Shown here: piece after piece, positions 1 through 10,282 of the stretch
How positions within the stretch are numbered: position 1 is the first letter of the stretch
How the letters are laid out: every line of letters starts with the position of its first letter
Source of the DNA: Nomia melanderi
Taxonomy: Eukaryota; Arthropoda; Insecta; Hymenoptera; Halictidae
NCBI RefSeq assembly: GCF_051020985.1
Contig: NW_027475138.1
Span: forward strand, 4,178,745 to 4,242,744
Length of the DNA stretch: 64,000 nt
Direction of reading: 5' to 3'
Notes under the pieces: model-generated
What the model saw: the letters and a program-made list of their open reading frames with translations, nothing else
Told to the model about the DNA's origin: nothing
Database searches by the model: none
Made by a program: the position numbers and the translations under genes

Positions 1-31
1 GGACACTCAGGGTCTGGGGAAAATCCATTAT

Positions 32-45
32 ATATCTGGTGATAT
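32..45. other. Short inverted repeat in the AT-rich core
   Basis: ATATC and GATAT flank a four-base loop TGGT, a perfect 5-bp dyad. It is kept in the great majority of monomers and includes the left half of the conserved EcoRV site GATATC. It overlaps the next inverted repeat, so the two hairpins would be mutually exclusive. Formation of any structure in the cell is not shown. Confidence 0.75.
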
Positions 46-65
46 CTCGGGTGCAATTACAGATA
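43..65. other. Inverted repeat TATCT(C)/(G)AGATA
   Basis: In this copy TATCT at 43-47 is complementary to AGATA at 61-65. In monomers of the TTAGAGATA haplotype the arms lengthen to six bases, TATCTC and GAGATA, around an 11-base loop. The haplotype difference therefore changes the stability of a potential hairpin. That any hairpin forms is inference. Confidence 0.7.
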
Positions 66-97
66 GCGCAAGAAACCAAAGTGCATTGTCTGTAGGA

Positions 98-150
98 GGC
101 CCTGGCGCATGAACCTGTGCAGCGGCAACGACCTCGGACCACCAGGGGCC
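98..150. other. Interrupted long-range dyad GGCCCTGG / CCAGGGGCC
   Basis: GGCCCTGG at 98-105 can pair with CCAGGGGCC at 142-150, leaving one bulged G and a loop of about 36 bases. The pairing is conserved in most monomers with the standard CCAGGGGCC. If the array were transcribed, this would be the strongest stem I can see in the unit. Confidence 0.5.
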
Positions 151-153
151 GAG
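133..153. other. Inverted repeat CTCGG/CCGAG
   Basis: CTCGG at 133-137 and CCGAG at 149-153 form a perfect 5-bp stem. Past one A-G mismatch, CC/GG extends it by two pairs. It is conserved in most monomers of all subfamilies, although variants such as CTAGG or CCGCGA break it in some. It competes for bases with the 98-150 pairing. Confidence 0.65.
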
Positions 154-853
154 AAAACCACAGTCTCATGGGGCCGGACACTCTGGGTCAGGGGAAAATC
201 CAATATATATCTGGTGATATCTCGGGTGCAATTACAGATAGCGCAAGAAACCAAAGTGCATTGTCTGTAGGAGGCCCTGGCGCATGAATCTGTGCAGCGG
301 GAACGACCTCAGACCACCAGGGGCCGGGAAAACCACAGTCTCATGGGGCCGGACACACAGGGTCAGGGGAAAATCCAATATATATCTGGTGATATCTCGG
401 GTGCTATTAGAGATAGCGCAATAGACCAAAGTGAATTATCTGCAGGAGGCCCTGGCGCATGCATCTGTGCAGCGGGAACGACCTCGGACCACCAGGGGCC
501 AAGAAAACCACCGTCTCATGGCGCCGGACACTCAGGGTCAGGGAAAAATCCAATATATATCTGGTGATATCTCGGGTGCTATTAGAGATAGCGCAATAAA
601 TCAAAGTGCATTGTCTGTAGGAGGCCCAGGCGCATGAATCTGGCCAGCGGGAACGACCTCGGACCACCAGGGGCCGAGAAAACCACAGTCTCATGGGGCC
701 GGACACTCAGGGTCAGGGGAAAATCCAATATATATCTGGTGATATCTCGGGTGCTATTACAGATAGCTTAATAAATCAAAGTGCATTGTCTGTAGGAGGC
801 CCAGGCGAATGAATCTGTGCAGCGGTAACGACCTCGGACCACCAGGGGCCGAG

Positions 854-906
854 AAAATTATAGATATTCGGAATCCGTCACACAAGGTCATGTAAAAATC
901 CAGCAT
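854..906 (+). repeat. Divergent 53-bp segment, copy 1
   Basis: Between GGGGCCGAG and the TATATCTGG core, the usual sequence is replaced by one containing TAGATATTCGGAATCCGTCA and ending GTAAAAATCCAGCAT. Aligned without gaps, a close relative of this segment matches the standard monomer at about 33 of 53 positions (hand count), and the central 20 bases are nearly unrelated. Length is unchanged, so the 175-bp register is kept. The monomer half before it carries GCGAATG instead of GCGCATG, a variant shared with the three other copies. Confidence 0.85.
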
Positions 907-3900
907 ATATCTGGTGATATCTCGGGTGCTATTACAGATAGCGCAATAATTCAAAGTGCATTGTCTATAGGAGGCCCTGGCGCATGAATCTGTGCAGCGG
1001 GAACGACCTCGGAACACCAGGGACCGAGAAAACCACCGTCCCATGGGGCCGGACACTCGGGGTCAGTGAAATAACCAATATATATGTGTTGATATCTCGG
1101 GTGCTATTAGAGATAGCGCAATAAACCATAGTGAATTATCTGCAGGAGGCCCTGGCGCATGAATCTGTACAACGGGAGTGACCTCGGACCACCAGGGGCC
1201 GAGAAAACCACAGTCTCATGGGGCCGGACACTCAGGGTCAGGGGAAAATCCAATATAGATCTGGTGATATCTCGGGTGCCATTACAGATAGCGCAATAAA
1301 CCAAAGTGAATTATCTGCAGGAGGCCCTGGCACATGAATCTGTGCAAGGGGAACGACCTCGGACCACCAGGGGCCGAGAAAACCACAGTCTCATGCGGCC
1401 GGACTGTCAGGGTCAGGGAAAAATACAATATATATAAGGTGATATCTCGGGTGCTATTAGAGATAGCGAAATAAATCAAAGTGCATTGTCTGTAGGAGGC
1501 CCTGGCGCATGAATCTGTGCAGCGGGAACGACCTCGGAACACCAGGGACCGAGAAAACCACCGCCTCATGGGGCCGGACACTCAGGGTCAGTGAAAAATC
1601 CAATATATATGTGGTGATATCTCGGGTGCTATTACAGATAGCGCAATAAATCAAAGTGCATTATCTGTAGGAGACCCTGGCGCATGAATCTGTGCAGCGG
1701 GAACGACCTCGGAACACCAGGGACCGAGAAAACTACCGTCTCATGGGGCCGTACACTCAGGGTCAGTGAAAAATCCAATATATATGTGGTGATATCTCGG
1801 GTGCTATTACAGATAGCGCAATAAATCAAAGTGAATTATCTGCAGTAGGCCCTGGCGCATGAATCTGTGCAGCGGGAACGACCTCGGACCACCAGGGGCC
1901 GAGAAAACGACCGTCTCATGGGGCCGGACACTCAGGGTCAGTGAAAAATCCAATATATATCTGCTGATATCTCGGGTGCTATTACAGATAGCGCAATAAA
2001 TCAAAGTGCATTGTCTGTAGGAGGCCCTGGCGCATGAATCTGTGCAGCGGGAACGACCTCGGACCACCAGGGGCCGAGAAAACGACCGTCTCATGGGGCC
2101 GGACACTCAGGGTCAGTGAAAAATCCGATATATATCTGCTGATATCTCGGGTGCTATTACAGATAGCGCAATAAATCAAAGTGCATTGTCTGTAGGAGGC
2201 CCTGGCGCATGAATCTGTGCAGCGGGAACGTCCTCGGACCACCAGGGGCCGAAAAAACCACAGTCTCATGGGGCCGGAAACTCAGGGTCAGGGAAAAATC
2301 CAATATATATCTGGTGATATCTCGGGTGCTATTAGAGATAGCGCAATAAACGAAAGTGAATAATCTGCAGGAGGCCCTGGCGCATGAATCTGTGCAGCGG
2401 GAACGACCTCGGACCACCAGGGGCAGAGGAAACCACCGTCTCATTGGGCCGGTCACTCAGGGTCAGTGAAAAATCCAATATATATCTGCTGATATCTCGG
2501 GTGCTATTAGAGATAGCGCAATAAACCAAAGTGAATTATCTGCAGGTGGCCCTGGCGCATGAATCTGTGCAGCGGGAACGACCTCGGACCACCAGGGGCC
2601 GAGAAAACGACCGTCTCATGGGGCCGGACACTCAGGGTCAGTGAATAATTCAATATATATCTGCTGATATCTCGGGTGCTATTACAGATAGCGCAATAAA
2701 TCAAAGTGCATTGTCTGTAGGAGGCCCTGGCGCATGAATCTGTGCAGCGGGAACGACCTCGGACCACCAGGGGCCGAAAAAACCACTGTCTCATGGGGCT
2801 GGACACTCAGGGTCAGGGTAAAATCCAATATATATCTGGTGATATCTCGAGTGCTATTACAGGTAGCGCAATAAATCAAAGTGCATTGTCTGTAGGAGGC
2901 CCTGGCGCATGAATCTGTGCAGCGGGAACGACCTCGGAACACCAGGGACCGAGAAAACCACCGTCTCATGGGGCCGGACACTCAGGGTCAGTGAAAAATC
3001 CAATATATATGTGGTGATATCTCGGGTGCTATTACAGATAGCGCAATAAATCAAAGTGCATTGTCTGTAGGAGACCCTGGCGCATGAACCTGTGCAGCGG
3101 GAACGACCTCGGACCACCAGGGGCCGAGAAAACGACCGTCTCATGGGGCCGGACGCTCAGGGTCAGTGAAAAATCCAATATATATCCGGTGATATCTCGG
3201 GTGCTATTAGAGATAGCGCAATAAACCAAAGTGAATTATCTGCAGGAGGCCCTGGCGCATGAATCTGTGCAACGGGAACGACCTCGGACCACCAGGGGCC
3301 GAGAAAACCTCAGTCTCATGGGGCCGGACACTCAGGGTCTGGGGAAAATCCAATATATATCTGGTGATATCTCGGGTGCTATTACAGATAGAGCAATAAA
3401 TCAAAGTGCATTGTCTGTAGGAGGCCCTGGTGCATGAATCTGTGCAGCGGGAACGACCTAGGACCACCAGGGGCCGAGAAAACCACAGTCTTATGGGGCC
3501 GGACATTCAGGGTCAGGGGAAAATCCAATATATATCTGGTGATATCTCGGGTTCTATTAGAGATAGCGCAATAAATCACAGTGCATTGTCTGTAGGAGGC
3601 CCTGGCGCATGAATCTGTGCAGCGGGAACGACCTCGGAACACCAGGGGCCGAGAAAACCACAGTCTTATGGGGCCGGACACTCAGGGTCAGTGAAAAATC
3701 CAATATATATCTGGTGATATCTCGGGTGCTATTACAGATAGCGCAATAAATCAAAGTGCATTGTCTGTAGGAGGCCCTGCCGCATGAATCTGTGCAGCGG
3801 GAACGACCTCGGACCACCAGCGACCGAGAAAACCACAGTCTCATGGGGCCGGACACTCAGGGTCAGGGGAAAATCCAGTATATATCTGGTGATATCTCGG

Positions 3901-4042
3901 GTGCTATTAGAGATAGCGCAATAAACCAAAGTGAATTATCTGCAGGAGGCCCTGGCGCATGAATCTGTGCAATGGGAACGACCTCGGACCACCAGGGGCC
4001 GAAAAAACCACAGTCTCATGGGGCCGGACGCTCAGGGTCAGT

Positions 4043-5824
4043 GAAAAATCCAATATATATCTGGTGATATCTCGGGTGCTATTAGAGATAGCGCAATAAA
4101 CCAAAGTGAATTATCTGCAGGAGGCCCTGGCGCATGAATCTGTGCAACGGGAACGACCTCGGACCACCAGGGGCCGAGAAAACCACAGTCTCATGGGGCC
4201 GGATACTCAGGGTCAGGGGAAAATCCAATATAGATCTGGTGATATCTCGGGTGCTATTACAGATAGCGCAATAAATCATAGTGCATTGTCTGTAGGAGGC
4301 CCTGGCGCATGAATCTGGCCAGCGGGAACGACCTCGGACCACCAGCGGCCGAGAAAACCACCGTCTCATGGGGCCGGACACTCAGGGTCGGGGAAAAATC
4401 CAATATATATCTGGTGATATCTCGGGTGCTATTAGAGATAGCGCAATAAACCAAAGTGAATTGTCTGCAGGAGGCCCTGGCGCATGAATCTGTGCAGGGG
4501 GAACGACCACGGACCACCAGGGGCCGAGAAAACCGCAGTCTCATGGGGCCGGACACTCAGGGTCAGGGAAAAATCCAATATATATCTGGTGATATCTCGG
4601 GCGCTATTAGAGATAGCGCAATAAATCAAAGTGCATTGTCTGTAGGAGGCCCTGGCGCATGAATCTGTGCAGCGGGAACGACCTCGGAACACCAGGGGCC
4701 GAGAAAACCACCGTCTCATGGGGCAGGTCACTCAGGGTCAGTGAAAAATCCAATATATATCTGGTGATATCTCGGGTGCTATTACAGATAGAGCAATAAA
4801 TCAAAGTGCATTGTCTGTAGGAGGCCCTGGCGCATGAATCTGTGCAGCGGGAACAACCTCGGACCACCAGGGGCCGAGAAAACCACAGTCTCATGGGGCC
4901 GGATACTCAGGGTCAGGGGAAAAATCCAATATATATCTGGTGATATCTCGGGTGCTATTAGAGATAGCGCAATAAACCAAAGTGAATTATCTGCAGGAGG
5001 CCCTGGCGCATGAATCTGTGCAACGGGAACGACCTCGGACCACCAGGGGCCGAGAAAACCACAGTCTCATGGGGCCGGATACTCAGGGTCAGGGGAAAAT
5101 CCAATATAGATCTGGTGATATCTCGGGTGCTATTACAGATAGCGCAATAAATCATAGTGCATTGTCTGTAGGAGGCCCTGGCGCATGAATCTGGCCAGCG
5201 GGAACGACCTCGGACCACCAGCGGCCGAGAAAACCACCGTCTCATGGGGCCGGACACTCAGGGTCGGGGAAAAATCCAATATATATCTGGTGATATCTCG
5301 GGTGCTATTAGAGATAGCGCAATAAACCAAAGTGAATTGTCTGCAGGAGGCCCTGGCGCATGAATCTGTGCAGCGGGAACGACCACGGACCACCAGGGGC
5401 CGAGAAAACCGCAGTCTCATGGGGCCGGACACTCAGGGTCAGGGAAAAATCCAATATATATCTGGTGATATCTCGGGCGCTATTAGAGATAGCGCAATAA
5501 ATCAAAGTGCATTGTCTGTAGGAGGCCCTGGCGCATGAATCTGTGCAGCGGGAACGACCTCGGAACACCAGGGGCCGATAAAACCACCGTCTCATGGGGC
5601 AGGTCACTCAGGGTCAGTGAAAAATCCAATATATATCTGGTGATATCTCGGGTGCTATTACAGATAGAGCAATAAATCAAAGTGCATTGTCTGTAGGAGG
5701 CCCTGGCGCATGAATCTGTGCAGCGGGAACAACCTCGGACCACCAGGGGCCGAGAAAACCACAGTCTCATGGGGCCGGATACTCAGGGTCAGGGGAAAAA
5801 TCCAATATATATCTGGTGATATCT
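4043..5824 (+). repeat. 5-monomer higher-order repeat, 876 bp x 2
   Basis: Bases 4,043-4,918 are repeated at 4,919-5,794, and the match continues to 5,824. The period is 876, not 875, because each copy ends in GGGG followed by five A where other monomers have nine bases. I see two differences: G versus C near 4,498, and GAGA versus GATA near 4,702. That is about 99.8% identity. A third partial copy follows at about 5,970-6,430 before the sequence changes. Confidence 0.88.
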
Positions 5825-8800
5825 AGGGTGCTATTACAGATAGCGCAATAAATCAAAGTGCATTGTCTGTAGGAGACGCTGGCGCATGAACCTGTTCAGC
5901 GGGAACGTTCTCGGACCACCAGGGGCCGAGAAAACGACCGTCTCATGGGGCAGGACGCTCAGGGTCAGTGAAAAATCCAATATATATCTGGTGATATATC
6001 GGGTGCTATTAGAGATAGCGCAATAAACCAAAGTGAATTATCTGCAGGAGGCCCTGGCGCATGAATCTGTGCAACGGGAACGACCTCGGACCACCAGGGG
6101 CCGAGAAAACCACAGTCTCATGGGGCCGGATACTCAGGGTCAGGGGAAAATCCAATATAGATCTGGTGATATCTCGGGTGCTATTACAGATAGCGCAATA
6201 AATCATAGTGCATTGTCTGTAGGAGGCCCTGGCGCATGAATCTGGCCAGCGGGAACGACCTCGGACCACCAGCGGCCGAGAAAACCACCGTCTCATGGGG
6301 CCGGACACTCAGGGTCGGGGAAAAATCCAATATATATCTGGTGATATCTCGGGTGCTATTAGAGATAGCGCAATAAACCAAAGTGAATTGTCTGCAGGAG
6401 GCCCTGGCGCATGAATCTGTGCAGCGGGAACGATCTCGGACCATCAGGGGCCGAGACATCCACCGTCTCATGGGGCCGGACACTCAGGGTCAGGGAAAAA
6501 TCCAATATATATCTGGTGATATCTCGGGTGCTATTAGAGATAGCGCAATAAACCATAGTGAATTATCTGCAGGAGGCCCTGGCGCATGAATGTGTGCAGC
6601 GGGAACGACCTCGGACCACCAGGGGCCGAGAAAACCACCGTCTCATGGGGCAGGACACTCAGGGTCAGTGAAAAATCCAATATATATCTGGTGATATCTC
6701 GGGTGCTATTACAGATAGCGCAATAAATCAAAGTGCATTGTCTGTAGGAGACGCTGGCGCCTGAACCTGTTCAGCGGGAACGTTCTCGGACCACCAGGGG
6801 CCGAGAAAACGACCGTCTCATGGGGCAGGACGCTCAGGGTCAGTGAAAAATCCAATATATATCTGGTGATATCTCGGGTGCTATTAGAGATAGCGCAATA
6901 AACCAAAGTGAATTATCTGCAGGAGGCCCTGGCGCATGAATCTGTGCAACGGTAACGACCTCGGACCACCAGGGGTCGAAAAAACAACAGTCTCATGGGG
7001 CCGGACGCTCAGGGTCAGTGAAAAATCCAATATATATCTGGTGATATCTCGGGTGCTATTAGAGATAGCGCAATAAACCAAAGTGAATTATCTGCAGGAG
7101 GCCCTAGCGCATGGATCTGTGCAACGGGAACGACCTCGGACCACCAGGGGCCGAGAAAACCACAGTCTCATGGGGCCGGATACTCAGGGTCAGGGGAAAA
7201 TCCAATATAGATCTGGTAATATCTCGGGTGCTATTACAGATAGCGCAATAAATCATAGTGCATTGTCTGTAGGAGGACTTGGCGCATGAATCTGGCCAGC
7301 GGGAACGACCTCGGACAACCAGCGGCCGAGAAAACCACCGTCTCATGGGGCCGGACACTCAGGGTCAGGGAAAAATCCAATATATATCTGGTGATATCTC
7401 GGGTGCTATTAGAGATAGCGCAATAAACCAATGTGAGTCATCTGCAGGAGGCCCTGGCGCCTGAAGCTGTGCAGCGCGAACGACCTCGGACCACCAGGGG
7501 CCGAGAAAACCACAGTCTCATGGGGCCGGACACTCTGGGTCAGCGAAAAATCCAATATATATGTGGTGATATCTCGGGTGCTATTACAGATAGCGCAATA
7601 AATCAAAGTGCATTGTCTGTAGGAGGCCCTGGCGCATGAATCTGTGCAGCGGGAACGACCTCGGACCACCAGGGGCCGATAAAACTACAGTCTCATGCGG
7701 CCGGACACTCAGGGTCTGGGGAAAATCCAATATATATCTGGTGATATCTCCGGTCCAATTACAGATAGCGAAATAAATCAAAGTGCATTGTCTGTAGGAG
7801 GCCCTGGCGCATGAATCTGTGCAGCGGGAACGACCTCGGACCACCAGAGGCCGAGGAAACCACTGTCTCATGGGGCCGGACACTCAGGGTCAGGGAAAAA
7901 TCCAATATATATCTGGTGATATCTCGGGTGCTATTACAGATAGCGCAATAAATCATAGTGCATTGTCTGTAGGAGGCCCTGGCCCATGAATCTGGCCAGC
8001 GGGAACGACCTCGGACCACCAGCGGCCGAGAAAACCACCGTCTCATGGGGCCGGACACTCAGGGTCGGGGAAAAATCCAATATATATCTGGTGATATCTC
8101 GGGTGCTATTAGAGATAGCGCAATAAAACAAAGTGAATTGTCTGCAGGAGGCCCTGGCGCATGAATGTGTGCAGCGGGAACGACCTCGGACCACCAGGGG
8201 CCGAGAAAACCGCAGTCTCATGGGGCCGGACACTCAGGGTCAGGGGAAAATCCAATATATATCTGGTGATATCTCGGGTGCTATTACAGATAGAGCAATA
8301 AATCAAAGTGCATTGTCTGTAGGAGGCCCTGGCGCATGAATCTGTGCAGCGGGAACGACCTAGGACCACCAGGGGCCGAGAAACCTACAGTCTCATGGTG
8401 CCGCACACTCAGGGTCAGGGGAAAATCCAATATATATCTGGTGATATCTCGGGTGCTATTAGAGATAGCGCAATAAACCAAGGTGAATTATCTGCAGGAG
8501 GCCCTGGCGCATGAATCTGTGCAACGGGAACGACCCCGGACCACCAGGGGCCGAGAAAACGACAGTCTCAAGGGGCCGGACACTCAGGGTCAGGGGAAAA
8601 TCCAATATATATCTGGTGATATCTCGGGTGCTATTACAGATAGCGCAATAAATCAAAGTGCATTGTCTGTAGGAGGCCCTGGCGCATGAATCTGTGCAGC
8701 GGGAACGTTCTCGGACCACCAGGGGCCGAGAAAACGACCGTCTCATGGGGCCGGACACTCAGGGTCAGGGGAAAATCCAATATATATATGGTGATATCTC

Positions 8801-10282
8801 GGGTGCTATTACAGATAGAGCAATAAATCAAAGTGCATTGTCTGTAGGAGGCCCTGGCGCATGAATCTTTGCAGCGGGAACAACCTCGGACCACCAGGGG
8901 CCGAGAAAACCGCAGTCTCATGGGGCCGGACACTCAGGGTCGGGGAAAAATCCAATATATATCTGGTGATATCACGGGCGCTATTAGAGATAGCGCAATA
9001 AGCCAAAGGGAATTATCTGCAGGTGGCCCTGGCGCATGCATCAGTGCAGCGGGAACGACCTAGGACCACCAGGGGCCCAGAAAACCACAGTCTCATGGGG
9101 CCGGACACTCAGGGTCGGGGAAAAATCCAATATATATCTGGTGATATCTCGGGCGCTATTAGAGATAGCGCAATAAGCCAAAGGGAATTATCTGCAGGAG
9201 GCGCTGGCGCATGCATCAGTGCAGCGGGAACGACCTAGGACCACCAGGGGCCCAGAAAACCACAGTCTCATGGGGCCGGACACTCAGGGTCAGGGGAAAA
9301 TCCAATATATATCTGGTGATATCTCGGGTGCTATTAGAGATAGCGCAATAAATCAAAGTGCATTGTCTGTAGGAGGCCCTGGCGCATGAATCTGTGCAGC
9401 GGGAACGACCTCGGAACACCAGGGGCCGAGAAAACCACCGTCTCATGGGGCAGGACACTCAGGGTCAGTGAAAAATCCAATATATATCTGGTGATATCTC
9501 GGGTGCTATTACAGATAGCGCAATAAATCAAAGTGCATTGTCTGTAGGAGACGCTGGCGCATGAACCTGTGCAGCGGGAACGTTCTCGGACCACCAGGGG
9601 CCGAGAAAACGACCGTCTCATGGGGCCGGACGCTCAGGGTCAGTGAAAAATCGAATATATATCTGGTGATATCTCGGGTGCTATTAGAGATAGCGCAATA
9701 AATCAAAGTGCATTGTCTGTAGGAGACGCTGGCGCATGAACCTGTTCAGCGGGAACGTTCTCGGACCACTAGGGGCCGAGAAAACGACCGTCTCATGGGG
9801 CCGGACGCTCAGGGTCAGTGAAAAATCCAATATATATCTGGTGATATCTCGGGTGCTATTAGAGATAGCGCAATAAACCAAAGTGAATTGTCTGCAGGAG
9901 GCCCTGGCGCATGAATCTGTGCAGCGGGAACGATCTCGGACCATCAGGGGCCGAGACATCCACCGTCTCATGGGGCCGGACACTCAGGGTAAGGGAAAAA
10001 TCCAATATATATCTGGTGATATCTCGGGCGCTATTAGAGATAGCGCAATAAGCCAAAGGGAATTATCTGCAGGAGGCCTTGGCGCATGCATCAGTGCAGC
10101 GGGAACGACCTAGGACCACCAGGGGCCGAGAAAACCACAGTCTTATGGGGCCGGACATTCAGGGTCAGGGGAAAATCCAATATATATCTGGTGATATCTC
10201 GGGTGCTATTACAGATAGCGCAATAAACCAAAGTGCATTGTCTGTAGGAGGCCCAGGCGCATGAATCTGGCCAGCGGGAACG
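5825..10282 (+). repeat. Subfamily-1 block with dispersed diagnostic monomers
   Basis: These monomers share the variants of the neighbouring 5-mer and 7-mer units, in shuffled order. CTGGCCAGCGGG with CCAGCGGCCGAG, a distinctive pair of changes, occurs here near 6,241, 7,291 and 7,991. A monomer with GCGGGAACGATCTCGG and CGAGACATCCACC appears near 6,421 and 9,921. Two nearly identical successive copies with GCAATAAGCCAAAGGG lie at about 8,940-9,240. Confidence 0.75.

Larger units (their letters stand above)
1..175 (+). repeat. Reference monomer (first copy) and its internal layout
   Basis: This copy sets the register. Its parts are: a G-rich segment (1-18) whose end varies between copies (CAGGGGAAAA, CAGGGAAAAA, CAGTGAAAAA, CAGGGTAAAA); an AT-rich, highly conserved core with CCAATATATATCTGG in most copies (20-40); an almost invariant GATATC followed by CTCGGG (41-51); a haplotype segment (56-95) found in two main linked forms; a conserved GCATGAATCTGTGCAGCGG stretch (107-125); a CTCGG/CCGAG inverted repeat (133-153); and the most variable part (154-175). 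The typical monomer is about 53% GC by hand count (92 of 175). This first copy itself carries rarer variants, including AAGAAACC in place of AATAAACC near position 70. Confidence 0.9.
1..4042 (+). repeat. Subfamily-1 block, heterogeneous left end
   Basis: About 23 monomers carry GCGGGAACGACC and mostly GGACACTCAGGG. Neighbouring copies differ at several positions, and I see no exact multi-monomer period here. Many copies between 1.9 and 3.2 kb carry AAAACGACCGTC and CAGTGAAAAATCC. One copy has the divergent 53-bp segment (854-906). A lone GGACTGTCAGG, otherwise mainly a subfamily-2 marker, is at about 1,401. Confidence 0.8.

Noticed and set aside
26..36. TATA box at AATATATATC
   Set aside because: It is an AT-rich part of a repeat unit with no downstream gene. 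The same sequence occurs about 365 times.
107..131. CENP-B box around GCAGCGGGAACG
   Set aside because: CGGG is present, but the required TTCG and A at fixed spacing upstream are not, on either strand.
854..906. Insertion of a mobile element in the divergent monomers
   Set aside because: Length and register are unchanged, there is no target duplication, and both ends blend into normal monomer sequence. Substitution or conversion fits better.
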